The notes under the pieces: generated by a model
The model's input: only the letters and a program-made list of their open reading frames with translations
What the model was told of the DNA's origin: nothing
Database searches by the model: none
Part shown: positions 1 to 12,700 of the stretch, in pieces
How positions within the stretch are numbered: the first letter of the stretch is position 1
Layout of the letters: every line of letters begins with the position of its first letter
Made by a program: the position numbers and the translations under genes
NCBI GenBank assembly: GCA_964016885.1
Contig: OZ024743.1
Location: 192,441,155-192,505,154, forward strand
Source of the DNA: Eledone cirrhosa
Lineage: Eukaryota > Mollusca > Cephalopoda > Octopoda > Eledonidae
Direction of reading: 5' to 3'
Length of the DNA stretch: 64,000 nt

Positions 1-110
1 AAGGGAATTCGGCCATAAAACAATCCCCCAAAAGGTACCATCCAGCTGATGCCAGCATGGAAAAAGGGACATACAAAACAATGATGATGAGAAATAGGTA
101 AATAGATAAA

Positions 111-215
111 TACAGGATGTCCCTCAAAAATGTATACACACTTCAACAGCATTCTAATAAATATTGCCTGTACAGGTAATCAAAGTGTGTATACATTTTC
201 GGGAGACACCCTGTA
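111..215. mobile_element. mariner-type MITE (copy 1)
   Basis: Ends are inverted copies of TACAGGGTGTCCC followed by an AAAATGTATACACACTT-like block. The 105-base element has no coding capacity. The same core occurs in opposite orientation at 38970-39052. Confidence 0.7.
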
Positions 216-568
216 GTTAGGCTAGATCAAAGCCTAAAATCACATTGACTAAGAAAAAAGTTAGTCAAATTCATATTTTTGTTTATAATAAATCATATAG
301 CGCCAATTATCTAAATTACATTTTTTTTTTCAGTTAAAAATGGCTCCTCAGATTGAAATGGTCCCCCATCCCTGGGCTAGATAAACACAGAGTTGAGGGG
401 AGAAAGAATAACAGGTGGGTGCATTCACATGTACATGAAAAAGAATATTATGTAGATTATTATGAAAGGGAAATAGGGGAAAATATATAATTATTTAATT
501 AGTTTGAGCATGGAAAGATGATGTGAGAGATGAATGATTGAAAATGAATGAAGTTCATAAACCCGTAC
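216..568. other. intron, nothing recognised
   Basis: Low-complexity AT-rich intronic sequence, with a T10 run near 321, downstream of the last visible Phtf exon. Confidence 0.5.
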
Positions 569-748
569 TGATTGTAGAAGATTTATGACATTGAGGTTAT
601 TGACATTCCAGTCAGGAATTTGAAATTCCTCAGACTGGCCATGTGTTTTGGGAAGTTCAGTTTCTGAGGGACAGCTGCTGGTCTCAAAGTTGGACGTCAC
701 AATGTCAGAGTGCATTCGATCATCCCACTCCTCTAAGCTGAGCACAGG
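569..748 (-). CDS. Phtf: Phtf exon, end of linker
   Basis: Exactly 60 codons, phase 0 at both ends, between a tgtgttgcag acceptor and a gtacgg donor. It encodes PVLSLEEWDDRMHSD through VINLLQS. Acidic and polar. It continues the frame of the 1015-base exon; the next exon must lie outside the window. Confidence 0.8.
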
Positions 749-3700
749 CTGCAACACAAGAAAACATGCATGAGTAATGGTGTACTTGGCTTAAAAGCAA
801 AACACCAGCATTGTCAAAATCATCTAATCTATAAGTATACAAGGCAACCAGAGAACACCTAGTATTTTATAGGTCCATCACTTCCACTCACTTTCTCTTT
901 CTCTCTTTCTGTATATATTTGTGTGTGTATATACACAGAAATATCCATGGTTAGTTCATACACAGAAATATCCACGGTTAGTTGTGGGCTCTAGTCTGCA
1001 TGAAGAACTCAATGTAATCCATATGTTGAAAATGTTGTAGGTTAAAATAAATCCCGGAAAACAATAAAACATCAAAAGGAAAACAGAGTCATGATATATA
1101 TATATATATAATTGGTTTTTGGATGCTTAAAGCGTCCGTGTGCGGTAGGCCGTATGAGTACTCAATGCCCTCGTAGAGCAGAGTATGATATCACAGAAAA
1201 AAGAAGAATCAAGAAGTGGGCAACCATGAGTGGCTAGAAATATCGGTGACGTGTACAATTCTTGACCACTCATGGAATGACAACAGGATCTAAATCAACA
1301 AACGAAGAAATTCAATGTTAAAGGACAATAGGAAAATCTGCTATGTAGAATCGAGACGTATCCGATGACCATGCGATTTCAGAGTCAGGTCTGATCACCA
1401 TATCGATCGTGCCTCGAGCTGGTCGCCCGAAAAACAATTGTAATATGTCCAATAAATTCCTTTCGTCGCAACACTGATTCTCTTTTTTCTGTGATATATA
1501 TATGAATAAATCCTACTGTATTGTTAATCTGTGTAAATCTCTACTTATCTATTTGTAACTACTCCAAGAATTACTGATTACGGAACCCTCTAAGGATAAC
1601 TTTACAATCGACCTCCTGAAGTAAACTTCTTGTTGAGTCAATAACCACTATATGCTGAAAGAATCCTCGATAAAAGTTACTCTAACTTTGAACTAAAGTA
1701 ACCGAAAATGATATCTCGTGTGTGTATATACATATATACATATATATATATATATGTATATAATCATCATCATTTAATGCCTATTTTTCCATACTTGCAT
1801 GGGTTAGACAGATTGTTAAGTTATGAGACAAGTTAGGCCTGGATGTCATGCTCATACGGATCTGTATTTTGGCAAAACGCATCCAATCCAACCTATAAAG
1901 TGGTCATGCTGGTGATACAGTCCACTATGTTAGATGGTCGTTTTTGTGCCATGATAAAAAGCCAACTAGTCCACACTGTAACATGGTTGGTATTAGGTAG
2001 GGCATCTAGCTGTAGAAACCAAGCCAAAATACAAAACCATATGAGTAAGACATTGGCTCCTGACCCATGAAAGTGTGGAGATTGGACATTAAACTATGAT
2101 GAGGATGATACATATATATAATTTTTTTATATAACTTCTTAACACCACTACCCTTCTATTCTTACTCTCCTTGAAAAAAAAGCAACATCTCCAGTGTTGG
2201 TGCCACAATAAAATGCATGCGGTACACTCCATGAAGTAACTGGCATTCAAGTAGTAGCAATATAATGTAGGAAGGGTGATGATGATGATGAAACACAAAG
2301 CAGAACACACTACTACACAAGAAGAGATCAACAACTAACACCATAACAAGATACAAACGAATGAGATAATCTCTATATGGTAGTACCACAACAAATTGAA
2401 TTTTCTATGTGATTTTGTCACTAAAAAAATCATGGGGTCCCTTTTTGAGGTAATGTTTTATGGACAGATGCCTTTCTTGGTGCCACCCCTTTTAGTGACC
2501 ACTTACTACACACAGAGAAACAGTGGATCTACTTTAAACTGGATCTTTTAGCAGGGAAAATAGCTTTAAAGTGCTTGCATTATGTCTTCAAAAATTCATC
2601 CTAATGAAATGCAAATTCCAATCCTTTCTAACTTTTTTACACACACACATACTCATATATAAACATGTGTGTAGTATCACAGTTATTACGGAGAGAACCA
2701 TTACATGGCTCGCCTCCATCAAATAACACCCTATCATCTTAAAGGAATGACAAATTAGATAATGTAGTATTGAATACCCCTAAAAAGACTAGATGGTAAT
2801 GGCTGAAATGCTTTTGATCATTGGTGCGTTTGCTCAAAGCTGACCTGTAGCTAAATGACAGCTACACAAATACATAGTCACACACAGAGAAATACATACC
2901 ATACAGTTGTATCTATTTCATACAATAACACAAACACAGAAATATACAGCTGCACCTTACCCAGTTTAACACCAGAAAATGGCCCTTGGGTGCCTTTAAC
3001 AGAACCCGATCTGTTGCAAGCAATCAGGCCAGGTTTCTGGTTTGAGCATACCTCCATCGCACCAGTATTGAAATGAAATGAAATGAAATCTACAGTTCAC
3101 ACCTAAGCGAGTTTAGCTGGCCTCCTATGAGGGTGCATCTCATAAGAGTTTTTCTTAGCGTTTTGATGATAGGGGCCTCAGTCCTATCATGAAAAGCAAT
3201 GTGAAATGAAGTGACTTGCTCAAGAAAACAACAAGCCACCTGACCCGGGAATTGAACCCACATTGTGTGTCCTACCAGTATTGGAAGCTCTGAAGAGTCA
3301 TGGATACTGCCCTATCTTCGCATAAACAGTAAAAACCAAAAAGAAAAAAAAACATACACGCATATATATTTCAATTCTGTATCATCTTACCTTTCTGAAT
3401 TCTAGTGTGTCCACAGTTTCTCCATCAGATGAACTTGGAGGCAAGCTAGACTTAAGCAGAGGTGCATCATAGGAAATAGGACTGACATTCCTCTTGTGAC
3501 TTTTGCGTTTACTTTTACCATGACGCTGTCTTAGTCCACCATCTTCAAAACCCTTCAATGTAAAAACAATATTATCATGTGCACTTCTAGTATAGTCTTC
3601 CTTCGACTGACACTGCGACCACAGATCATTCATTAAGTGAATATCCTGCTTTGTGGTTGAGTCTGGAAGGTCAGTACTAGTGTCACAGGGTATGTGTGAA

Positions 3701-6700
3701 CATTTACGTGATGGCAGCTCATGGCCAGTGGTTGGCTGGTTGCTTTTTTTTTCATTAGTTGATTCAGATTTCATGGGATCAATGTCGCAAGAAGAGTGCA
3801 GGTCATCTAGACTGCGGCTGCGATGCAATTGTTTGTTGTCGTTTAGCTGAAACACTACCTTAGGAGTGTGGTTCATTTTAGAATTGTTCTTAGACATGCC
3901 ATCAGTGTCCGTTGGAGACAGGCTTCCGATTTTGGTCTGCTGCATATTGTCATCATGCAGTTCGCGGCTGTAGATACGGTTGCCGAGTACCACATAGGTC
4001 CGGTTGACTGCTTCAACATTCCGCTGCGTGAGGATTTTGTTGTTAGAAGTGGAATTAGAATTGGAAGTTTTCTTTGTATAAGAGTCATTTGCTAAGATGT
4101 TAGGAAGCAGGCAATCAGTATGTGTAATTGTTTCACTTTTACAGCTGCTGCTGCTGCTGCTGCACTGGCTTAATCTAAGGTTCATGCACTCTTTATCTTC
4201 ATCAGAAGCTGTGTTACTGTCTGCATCTGGCTGACTTCTGCTGTTCCACCAGTTGTTGGAGTTTTTCCGGGAATTCAAATTATATTCCCTCCGTTTTCTA
4301 CCATCGCATTTTTTGCTATAGGATGATTTGAGGGGTGCTTCAAAACTGGGTTTCCGTTCTGGACCGATCTTACTGGACCTCTTCTGACAATTTTTGCTGT
4401 TCTCTCTATATATAAAAATAAAAATAAAATTGAGCATGATAATTTAACTCTTTTATTACCACCATATTTCTAATAAAAAAAAAAGAAACACTATCAAAAA
4501 TTTACTCATCATTTAGAAAATAATCTAGGATTTGGAGGTATTTAGCAAAATAACTTTCTCATTATTAACACTTAACATTCTGTAATGATTTGTAGAAAAT
4601 ATTTAAGAACAAGTTTATTAATTCATGTGATTATAGTATATTTCCTAGTGGATAGATTGTTGTGAAAATTTACAGTATTAGAGTAAAGACATTGATTTTT
4701 AATATGATGCACTCATAATGGTTGCTGTTTTGTACTTTTCAAGAATGTTTTGTTAATGTGATTTCTTGTGGTATAATATGTTAAGAGTTAAGCTGGTGTC
4801 TGGAATATAATTTAACTCTTTCATTAACATACTTCTACTGAAAGACACTGCTGCAAATTTTTTAATCATTTTGAAAATAATCAAGAATTTGGTAGGCATG
4901 AAGTGGACCTCTGTTAATTTTAACAATGAGTGTTCCAACCATTCAATCATAGGAATAGCCTCATGAAATTAACGTGCAAGTGGCTGAGCATTCCACAAAC
5001 ACATATACCCTCAATGTAATTCTCAGGAAGATTCATCATGATGCAGTGAGTGATAAGGCTGGCCCTTTGAATTATAAGTACAGTTCATCCATAGTTTCCA
5101 TCAACCCAATTTTGTGAGATAAAGTCACAAAGCAAATGACTTAACCCTTTTGATACCAACTCACCTGAAAGCATACCAGGTAGTATGATACAAAGCCGTT
5201 TAATAATAAAGTGTTTATATTTAAATTTAAACCTTCCATCATAATTTTATGAAAGGAGTTTCATTAAATTATGCTCCAAACATCAACCTTAAATCACTCC
5301 AAATTCTTAATTTATTTTTCGAATTTATAATAAATCATAGGCAGTGTTTTTCATTAGAATCATAGTAATGAAAAACTCAGTCTTTCAGTTACTAACTTCT
5401 CACAGAAACAAACACATACAACAAAATAAAAAAGAAAGAAAGAACAAAAAACCAACAAAATCTTACCGTTGTAAAAGCAAGCCATCTCTGTTGGTAGTTT
5501 TGTGACAAAAATGAGCTAAGACTGTTTGTGAGTGCATTAGACCCAGAATTAACATTAACAAGGCAGGAAATGATACCTCACTAATGGTTACACTCTGAAA
5601 TAGAAAAATTAAATACCTGTAGCGATGTGTATGATATGACAGACAAAGAGGTCATGTTATACAATAGAATGCTGTAAAAAGTTTTGTTTGGTTTACCCAA
5701 AATGTACCTGTAAATACCAGTGAATAATATTGATAGACATAGAAAGGAATTGGCTAAAAATGCAACACAGAACCAATCAGGAATTAGTAAAAATAATTTT
5801 TTAAATACCCATGTGAGCCAAGTTCATTTCAACGTACCAGGAAAGTTGTTATAAGAGGGCTAAATTCTCTAAAGCACATACTCTTTTGATTTCTACCCGA
5901 ACCAGCCCCAGATTAATCTAAGTATTCTTTCATAGGAAATAATATATCTTCAGTCACACACACACACACAGAAATATGACTACTGCCACACTCTGTAAAG
6001 TGACAGTGCTTCTACTATGATAAAATGCATCCACTACACTCTGTAAAGTGGTAGTGCTAGTGCCATGATAAAAGGAACCTAATACATTGTAAAGTGGTAG
6101 AGCTGGTACTATGATTAAATGCACCCAGTACACAATGCAAAGTGGTAGTGCTGGTGCCACAATAAAATGCACCCAGTACACTCTGTAAAATGATAGTGCT
6201 GGTGCTATGACAAAATGCACCCAATACACTCTGTAAAGTAGTAGTGTGGGTGCCATGATAAAATGCATCCAGTACATTCAGTAAAGTGATAGTGCTGGTA
6301 CTATGACTAAGTGCACCTAGTACTTTCTGTAAAGTGATTGGCATTTTGAAGGGCATCCAGTTGTAGAAACCATGCTGAACATAGAACATATGAGCAAGAT
6401 GTGGTCTCTCTGCCATCACAACTCCTGGCAGAAGGAATAAAATGAAATAGAGGTTTAAATAGTGTAGCTTTTAACATATGTGGTAAGAAAATATTTTATT
6501 TAATTCTAAAAATCTAAAGTTTTAATATCCTCTTCCACATGAAACTCTATCCTCTAATGTAAAGGAACTCAGAATGCCAGATATTTCCACTACTATGAAT
6601 GAAAGGTCAGCTGTATGATGCCTGTGTGCAAAGTGCCATGCTGCATGGTAGTGTGACATGGGCAGTAAATGCTGAGGATATGCTTCTATGGATGTGCAAT

Positions 6701-9700
6701 GTTAATGTGTAAGAACGGCAAAGCATGGTTGAACTGAGGGAGAAACTGAGTATAAGAGGAATCAGGAGTAGCGTGTAGGATAGGAAACTGCATTCGTATG
6801 GACATGTGATGCACATGGATGATGTTCGTTGGGTGAAGAAGTGCCAAGTAATCCCAGTAGAAGGCAGCCACAGTAGAGGAAGACCCGAATGAAGTGGTGA
6901 GAGCTGATCTCAGATTGCTAAAGCTTACAGAGATAAAGGAATGCAACAAATGGAGAGATGCTGTACTGAGAAGGACCAGTCCAACCATGCAAGCGTGGAA
7001 CAACAGATATAAAATGATGATGATGATGATAATGATGAGTTCAACAAAAAAAACCTATCATAGAGCAACTAATATTTTGATAGCTTGTGACTGTCAGTCG
7101 GGTAATGGAACCTGGGTTTGACAATGATTTTACCAAGTTGCTTCTGGCGAAAGTACCATTGCAGGATAAGGGGTTTACCATCTTGAAACAGGAAGCTTGT
7201 GATAATGTCTAGCCTTTTGCCATCATGCGGTCCTTTTTGAAACAATGATTTACAGCTGAATGTCCGTCTTACAATCTGCAGATATACAGTATTACTATTC
7301 TAAACCAGATACACATGGTAGAAGCTAACACCTGATTTAGCAAGGAAAATGGCTTTAAAACACTTGTTGTTACACAGAAATTCAGACTAATTCGATTACT
7401 ATATTTTAGTTATTTTCCTTGATTTTGTTTTAAAATTTATGCTGTGAATTTTCCCAACTGAACTAAAAAAGTATGTCCCTTACTCTAAAGTCCATCATGT
7501 CACCCATTAACATGCATAGTCAATAAATCATCTCTTACCTCAGTTTTCAGGTACTCGCCAACATTACTGATGTAAAGTGTTATTGCTACAAGTTGGAATG
7601 TGTACAAAACAAGCATTGCAAGCCAAAAGGATTTGGATGTTTGCTGTATCCACCTAGAAAAAACAAATTGTTAAACAGTAAATTCACCATTCATATTTAT
7701 ACAGAAGGACACATATTTAGAGTAGAATGTAATGTCATGAGAAACATGATTTTCTCAAGACATCATTGATGAACATCTTATTGTAACATTACTGAGATAG
7801 GAAATGAATTTGTATGTGTGTAAATTATAAAGAGTTACAAACAGATATATATATAAATAAATTGGCATCAGGAAGAGCATCCAGCCATAGAAACCAAGCC
7901 AGAATCAGTTCTGTATGAGCAAGACACGGTCATCTGATCTGGTTTATCTCACAATGGGACAACTTGTCTAACCCATGCTAGCATGGAAAAAAGGACATTA
8001 AATGATGATGCTGATACAAACACACATGGCATATTATTATGGTGGATGCTCAGCCTGAGTGAGAAATTGAAATTAATTCTGTATTATAGAAATGAATACC
8101 AAGACAACTCACCATTTGTAATAGAGTGGGAAAAACATTACTCGTAAGACAGCACGTTGGGTAATCCTTGTCCAAGGAACCTGGGGCTTAGCTTTAGTGA
8201 ATGTAGAGCCTGTATGGAAATTAAAATTAAACAATAAGAATTTTTTAAACTATTAACTTCATCTTTAAAAATGAAAAAGATTTCAGAATTACTTAAATAT
8301 TGTTTCGATTTTGATTGATCTACTTGATTTTTTAAAATAAAATCATGTTTGTAACATAAATCATAACTGTTCAATTAACGATTAACTACCATTCTTTTAC
8401 ACCTGATGGAAGGGGCATCACCTATTGGTTAGAATGCTGGACTCATAGTCATAAGGTCACGAGTTCTGTTTCTGGACTAGGCAGTGCATTGTGTTCTGCA
8501 GCAAGATGCTCCATTTCACATTGCTTCTCATGATAGGACTATGGCTCCTATCATTAAAATATCCGAGAAACCTTCTATAAGAAGCCAGCTAAATCTACAT
8601 AGGTATAAGCTGTAAATTTTGTTTTTTCAATATATTTTACACCTTGACTGCCATGCCTAGCAATTCTTCCTTCAACAATCATCATCCATATGCATAGCAT
8701 GTCTATACCAGCACAAACCTCTTGCAGATTACATCTGATTTGCCAAATGTCCAGTTTTTCCTTCAACTCATCTGTGCTTCTTCATTCATGTACACTAACA
8801 TTACACATACAGCATAACTAATTCCTTTTAACTTTAAATTACTCTTACCTCGCACCAAGTCAACATCTATGAATTCCGTCTTCATCCGACCAATTCTTCG
8901 AGGAACATTACTTATTGACTGAAAAAATATAGAAAAAATAAATCATATTACATAATCATAAAATGTAGGATATGTAGAACAAATGGAAAGTTGTAATATT
9001 TAAGCCTATTCCAAGGGTATAAGGAATGTAGCAATAAAATATTTCCAACTGAGGAAGAGTGCTGAATTTGCATATATAAACACAAACATGCATTAATTGG
9101 AGATGTATATAGTGTACACGTGGAGTCTAAGTCTAAAGTCTGTCTTAAGCCAGAAGGCTCGTTAAGCTGGAACTTATCCCAGTTTCATGGTGTGAAGCAA
9201 CTGAGAGTACAAGACTCCCCCACTGGACAGGACGCCAGTCGCATCGCAGGGTTAAACTCCCAGTTATTGCTGGTACTCATTTTCAGCTGAGTATACTGGA
9301 GCAACGTGAAATGAAGTGTTTTACTCAAGAACACAACACACAACCCAGCCCAGGAATCGAACCCATGACATTATGATCGTAAGTACAACACCCTTACCAC
9401 AAGGCCGCACGCCTCCACTATATGTGTAGACAACTTCAGAATGTAAAAACAATGCACCCATAGATATGAATTAACCATATATCTCTTCTGAGATCATCAT
9501 CATCATCATTTTACATGTTATTCCATGCTTCCAAGGGTTGGACGAGTCCTCAGTACAGCATATCTCCATTTATCATGTCCCTTTATTATCTCCTCCGTGA
9601 GCTTTAGCAGTCTAAGATCAGCTCTCACCATTTCCATCCAGATCTTCTTCTTCTTACTCTACTGCAGCTTCCTCAAGAGAATAAATCCCAGATAAAGTAG

Positions 9701-12700
9701 TTGGCTTGATATAATCTACTAAAACACTTGAATATGGCTGCAAACCAATGGCTGACTTGGCAGCATGTACAGTGCTTTCATCGTGGATTTTAAGTGCTTA
9801 TGTAGTTGTGAGCAGAACCCAACACCCTCTAAACCTACTCACAGTTGATTCAGCAGAATATCCAAGATGCTACAGCTGGAAGGGGAGGAGGCTGCACTAG
9901 GCTCACACTTTCTTGACTGACACCAAAAGGATAAAAAGCAAAGTAGATCTCAGCATTTGAACTGAGAGCACAGAAAACTGAAACAAATATTCTATGCTCT
10001 AATGTCTGCCAAAATAAATATCAAATATGTGTGCATGTGTATATATATATATATATATATAACTGACTGGCACAGCAGTGTCATTGTAAATTGCTACAAG
10101 GACAAAAGAGATGCTCTAGAGAGAAGTAATTTCAAAGCAGCATCAAATTGATAAACCTGGTCATGAAAGTTACTGAAACAGTTACCGTGCAACTAATTAA
10201 AGACAGAAACAAGTTAGATGAGACGCTGTTTGACTTTATGTCAGGTAAAGGTACTGTTGATGCCTTCTTCCTAGTGAGGCAACAGCAGAATTACTTGAGT
10301 AAACCTCTGTATCTGGCTTTTGCAGATTTGGAGAAGGCCTTTGGGAGGGGACCTCACTCTGCAAGAAAGCTAGATGTAGGTAAATAGCTCATGAGGGCTG
10401 TGTAAGCCATGTAAAAAGGTCAACCAGCAAGATGAGAGTTGGCCATAGTTACTGTGATGTATTTGAAGTGCATGTGGGGGTCCACCAGGGTTTATTCTTC
10501 AGTCCATTTCCGTTTACCATTGTCCTTCAGCTCATAACTGAGGAGTTTAAAATTGGAAAAAGATTCTTCTAACTAATGCAAGCATGTAAAAGCGGATGTA
10601 AAACAATGATGATGATGTGTGTATGTGTGTTTGTGTGTGTATTATATATGTACTAAAATCTTTTTCAACACGCAGATGCATATCTGTATATGTGTGTGCA
10701 TGTGCATATGCATACATTTATATGTATGAGTATATAAATATAAATACGCAAACACAGACACACTTACAAAAATACACACTCAGACATACATTCACACAAA
10801 TACACAAACATTCACACAAGCACACACACACATACACAAACATTTACACAAACACACACTCACACAAAGCGTAGCAAATGGAACGCCAGCTGCTATTTTG
10901 CTATAGTTTTTTCCCCATCCCTTTTCTTCCTTTCACACACACATAAATTCACACAAACATACACACACAAACATGCTGTGACAGATGGAAGTCACTCAAA
11001 TTTATATATAGATATATAAATGCAATGAAATATTTTTTTTAAATGAAGGGTAGACTGTATGATGCCTGTGTACGAACTACAATGTTACATGGCAGTGAAA
11101 CATGGGATGTAAAGTGATTGGTGATAGGAAGGGCATCCTGGTGTAGAAAACCTGTCAGACAAAGGGTTGGGAAGACCCTCCAGTCATGTCAATGACCTGA
11201 CAACCTCCATAGTGTTGGTGATTTACATGATAAACACACCCAGTACACACTGTAAAGTGGTTCGTGATAGGAAGGACATCCAGCCATAGAAATGATGCCA
11301 AACAAAGGGTTGGGAAGACACTCAATTGTGTCAAAGCCTCTCTTGTGTCAAACCTCTCCTGAGCACTGGATGGACCATGAAACCGTACATAAGTGAGACA
11401 CAGATCCCTGGCTTGCTTGGGAGATCAGTGGCTTTGTGGGAAAAGCAGACGTTAAAACAACAATAATGATGATGATTACTAAATCAGGGACAAATTATTG
11501 AACAGTCATCAAATGCTATTAAACTATTAATGAAATCATTATTATTTGCAGTTAAACAATAAATGAAGTACATAAGTTTTTATACATAGACTAACATAAT
11601 CTACAGAGTAAATCTAGATTTTAAGTAAAACTTTATCTTTCAATGATAAGCTACAAAAACAAAATTGAGAAGAACGAACCCCTCTGATACCATACAGTCT
11701 GACACTGCACTTGATTCTACAATACAAAGCTGCTTGTTTTAAAGTGTTCATAATTATATTAAAATTTTCCATCATAATTTTATGTAAGAACTTTGTTAAG
11801 TTATGCTCCGAACAACTTAAAAACGAAAAACTTATTTTACTATATCCTCCCACCCACCAAAATAGTTCATTATTTTCAAAATTTATTGAAAATCATATGC
11901 AGTGTATTTCATTAGAAATATGGTAACTAAATGATTAACCCTTTTAATATGGAACAAGCTGAAACTGCCTCTGGTTCTATGATAAAACAAACAAAAAGAT
12001 AAATGCGTATATATTTATCTTAAACCCCTCCACCATAAGTTTATGTAAAATTAAATTATGTTCCAAACACCAGCTTAATAAAGTTATTTATATTACTAAA
12101 CCCCTCCAAATTCTTGATTATTTTCTAAATTAATTGAAAGTTATAGGCAGTATATTTCATTAGAATGAAAAGGTTACAGTGACTTTTATGTACCTATAAA
12201 CAATTCTGTTCATACAAAATATTCTCATTCTGCATAAACTAATACACACATGCAAACTTGTCATAAAATATGTGACGATAATTTCTAAATGATTTTTGCT
12301 TTCATTTTTTGTTCCTAAATTGTCTTTTTTTTTTAAACAAAAATGAAATTAAGAAATGCAAACCTACCATGAATGAGTTTACCTTCATATTTAAGACATT
12401 TATGTTAACTTAAATATATACATATATATCTCAAAAGTGTTACTGACTAACTAACAAAAAATAAAAAAAAGAAACAAAACAATTCAGGAAATGGTGATAG
12501 TGGTCAGATAGAAAAAAACAGGACACGGATAAATATTTGTCATTTGTTTTTGAATATTTAGGTTTTTCCTGTGAGGACTCCACAAGTTTCAGTAAGAGAA
12601 TAAATAGTAATATAGAGCAAGAACGGAAGGAAGAGAGCATAAGTGGGACATGTGGAAAATGAGACCAATAGAGAGTGGCAGAGAGGGAGGGAGGAAGGAA

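Noticed and set aside
3653..4095. Plus-strand frames opposite the large PHTF exon
   Set aside because: Antisense shadows of a well-supported coding exon.
4753..4950. Small minus-strand open frame between PHTF exons
   Set aside because: It lies inside a degraded MITE and its codons match MITE consensus, not a protein.
5985..6330. CRISPR-like array (seven ~48-bp units)
   Set aside because: Units are adjacent diverged tandem repeats without spacers, in an animal genome, and belong to a SINE/LINE tail.
10617..10985. Telomere-like repeat
   Set aside because: Units are CACA/ATACACA, not TTAGGG-type.
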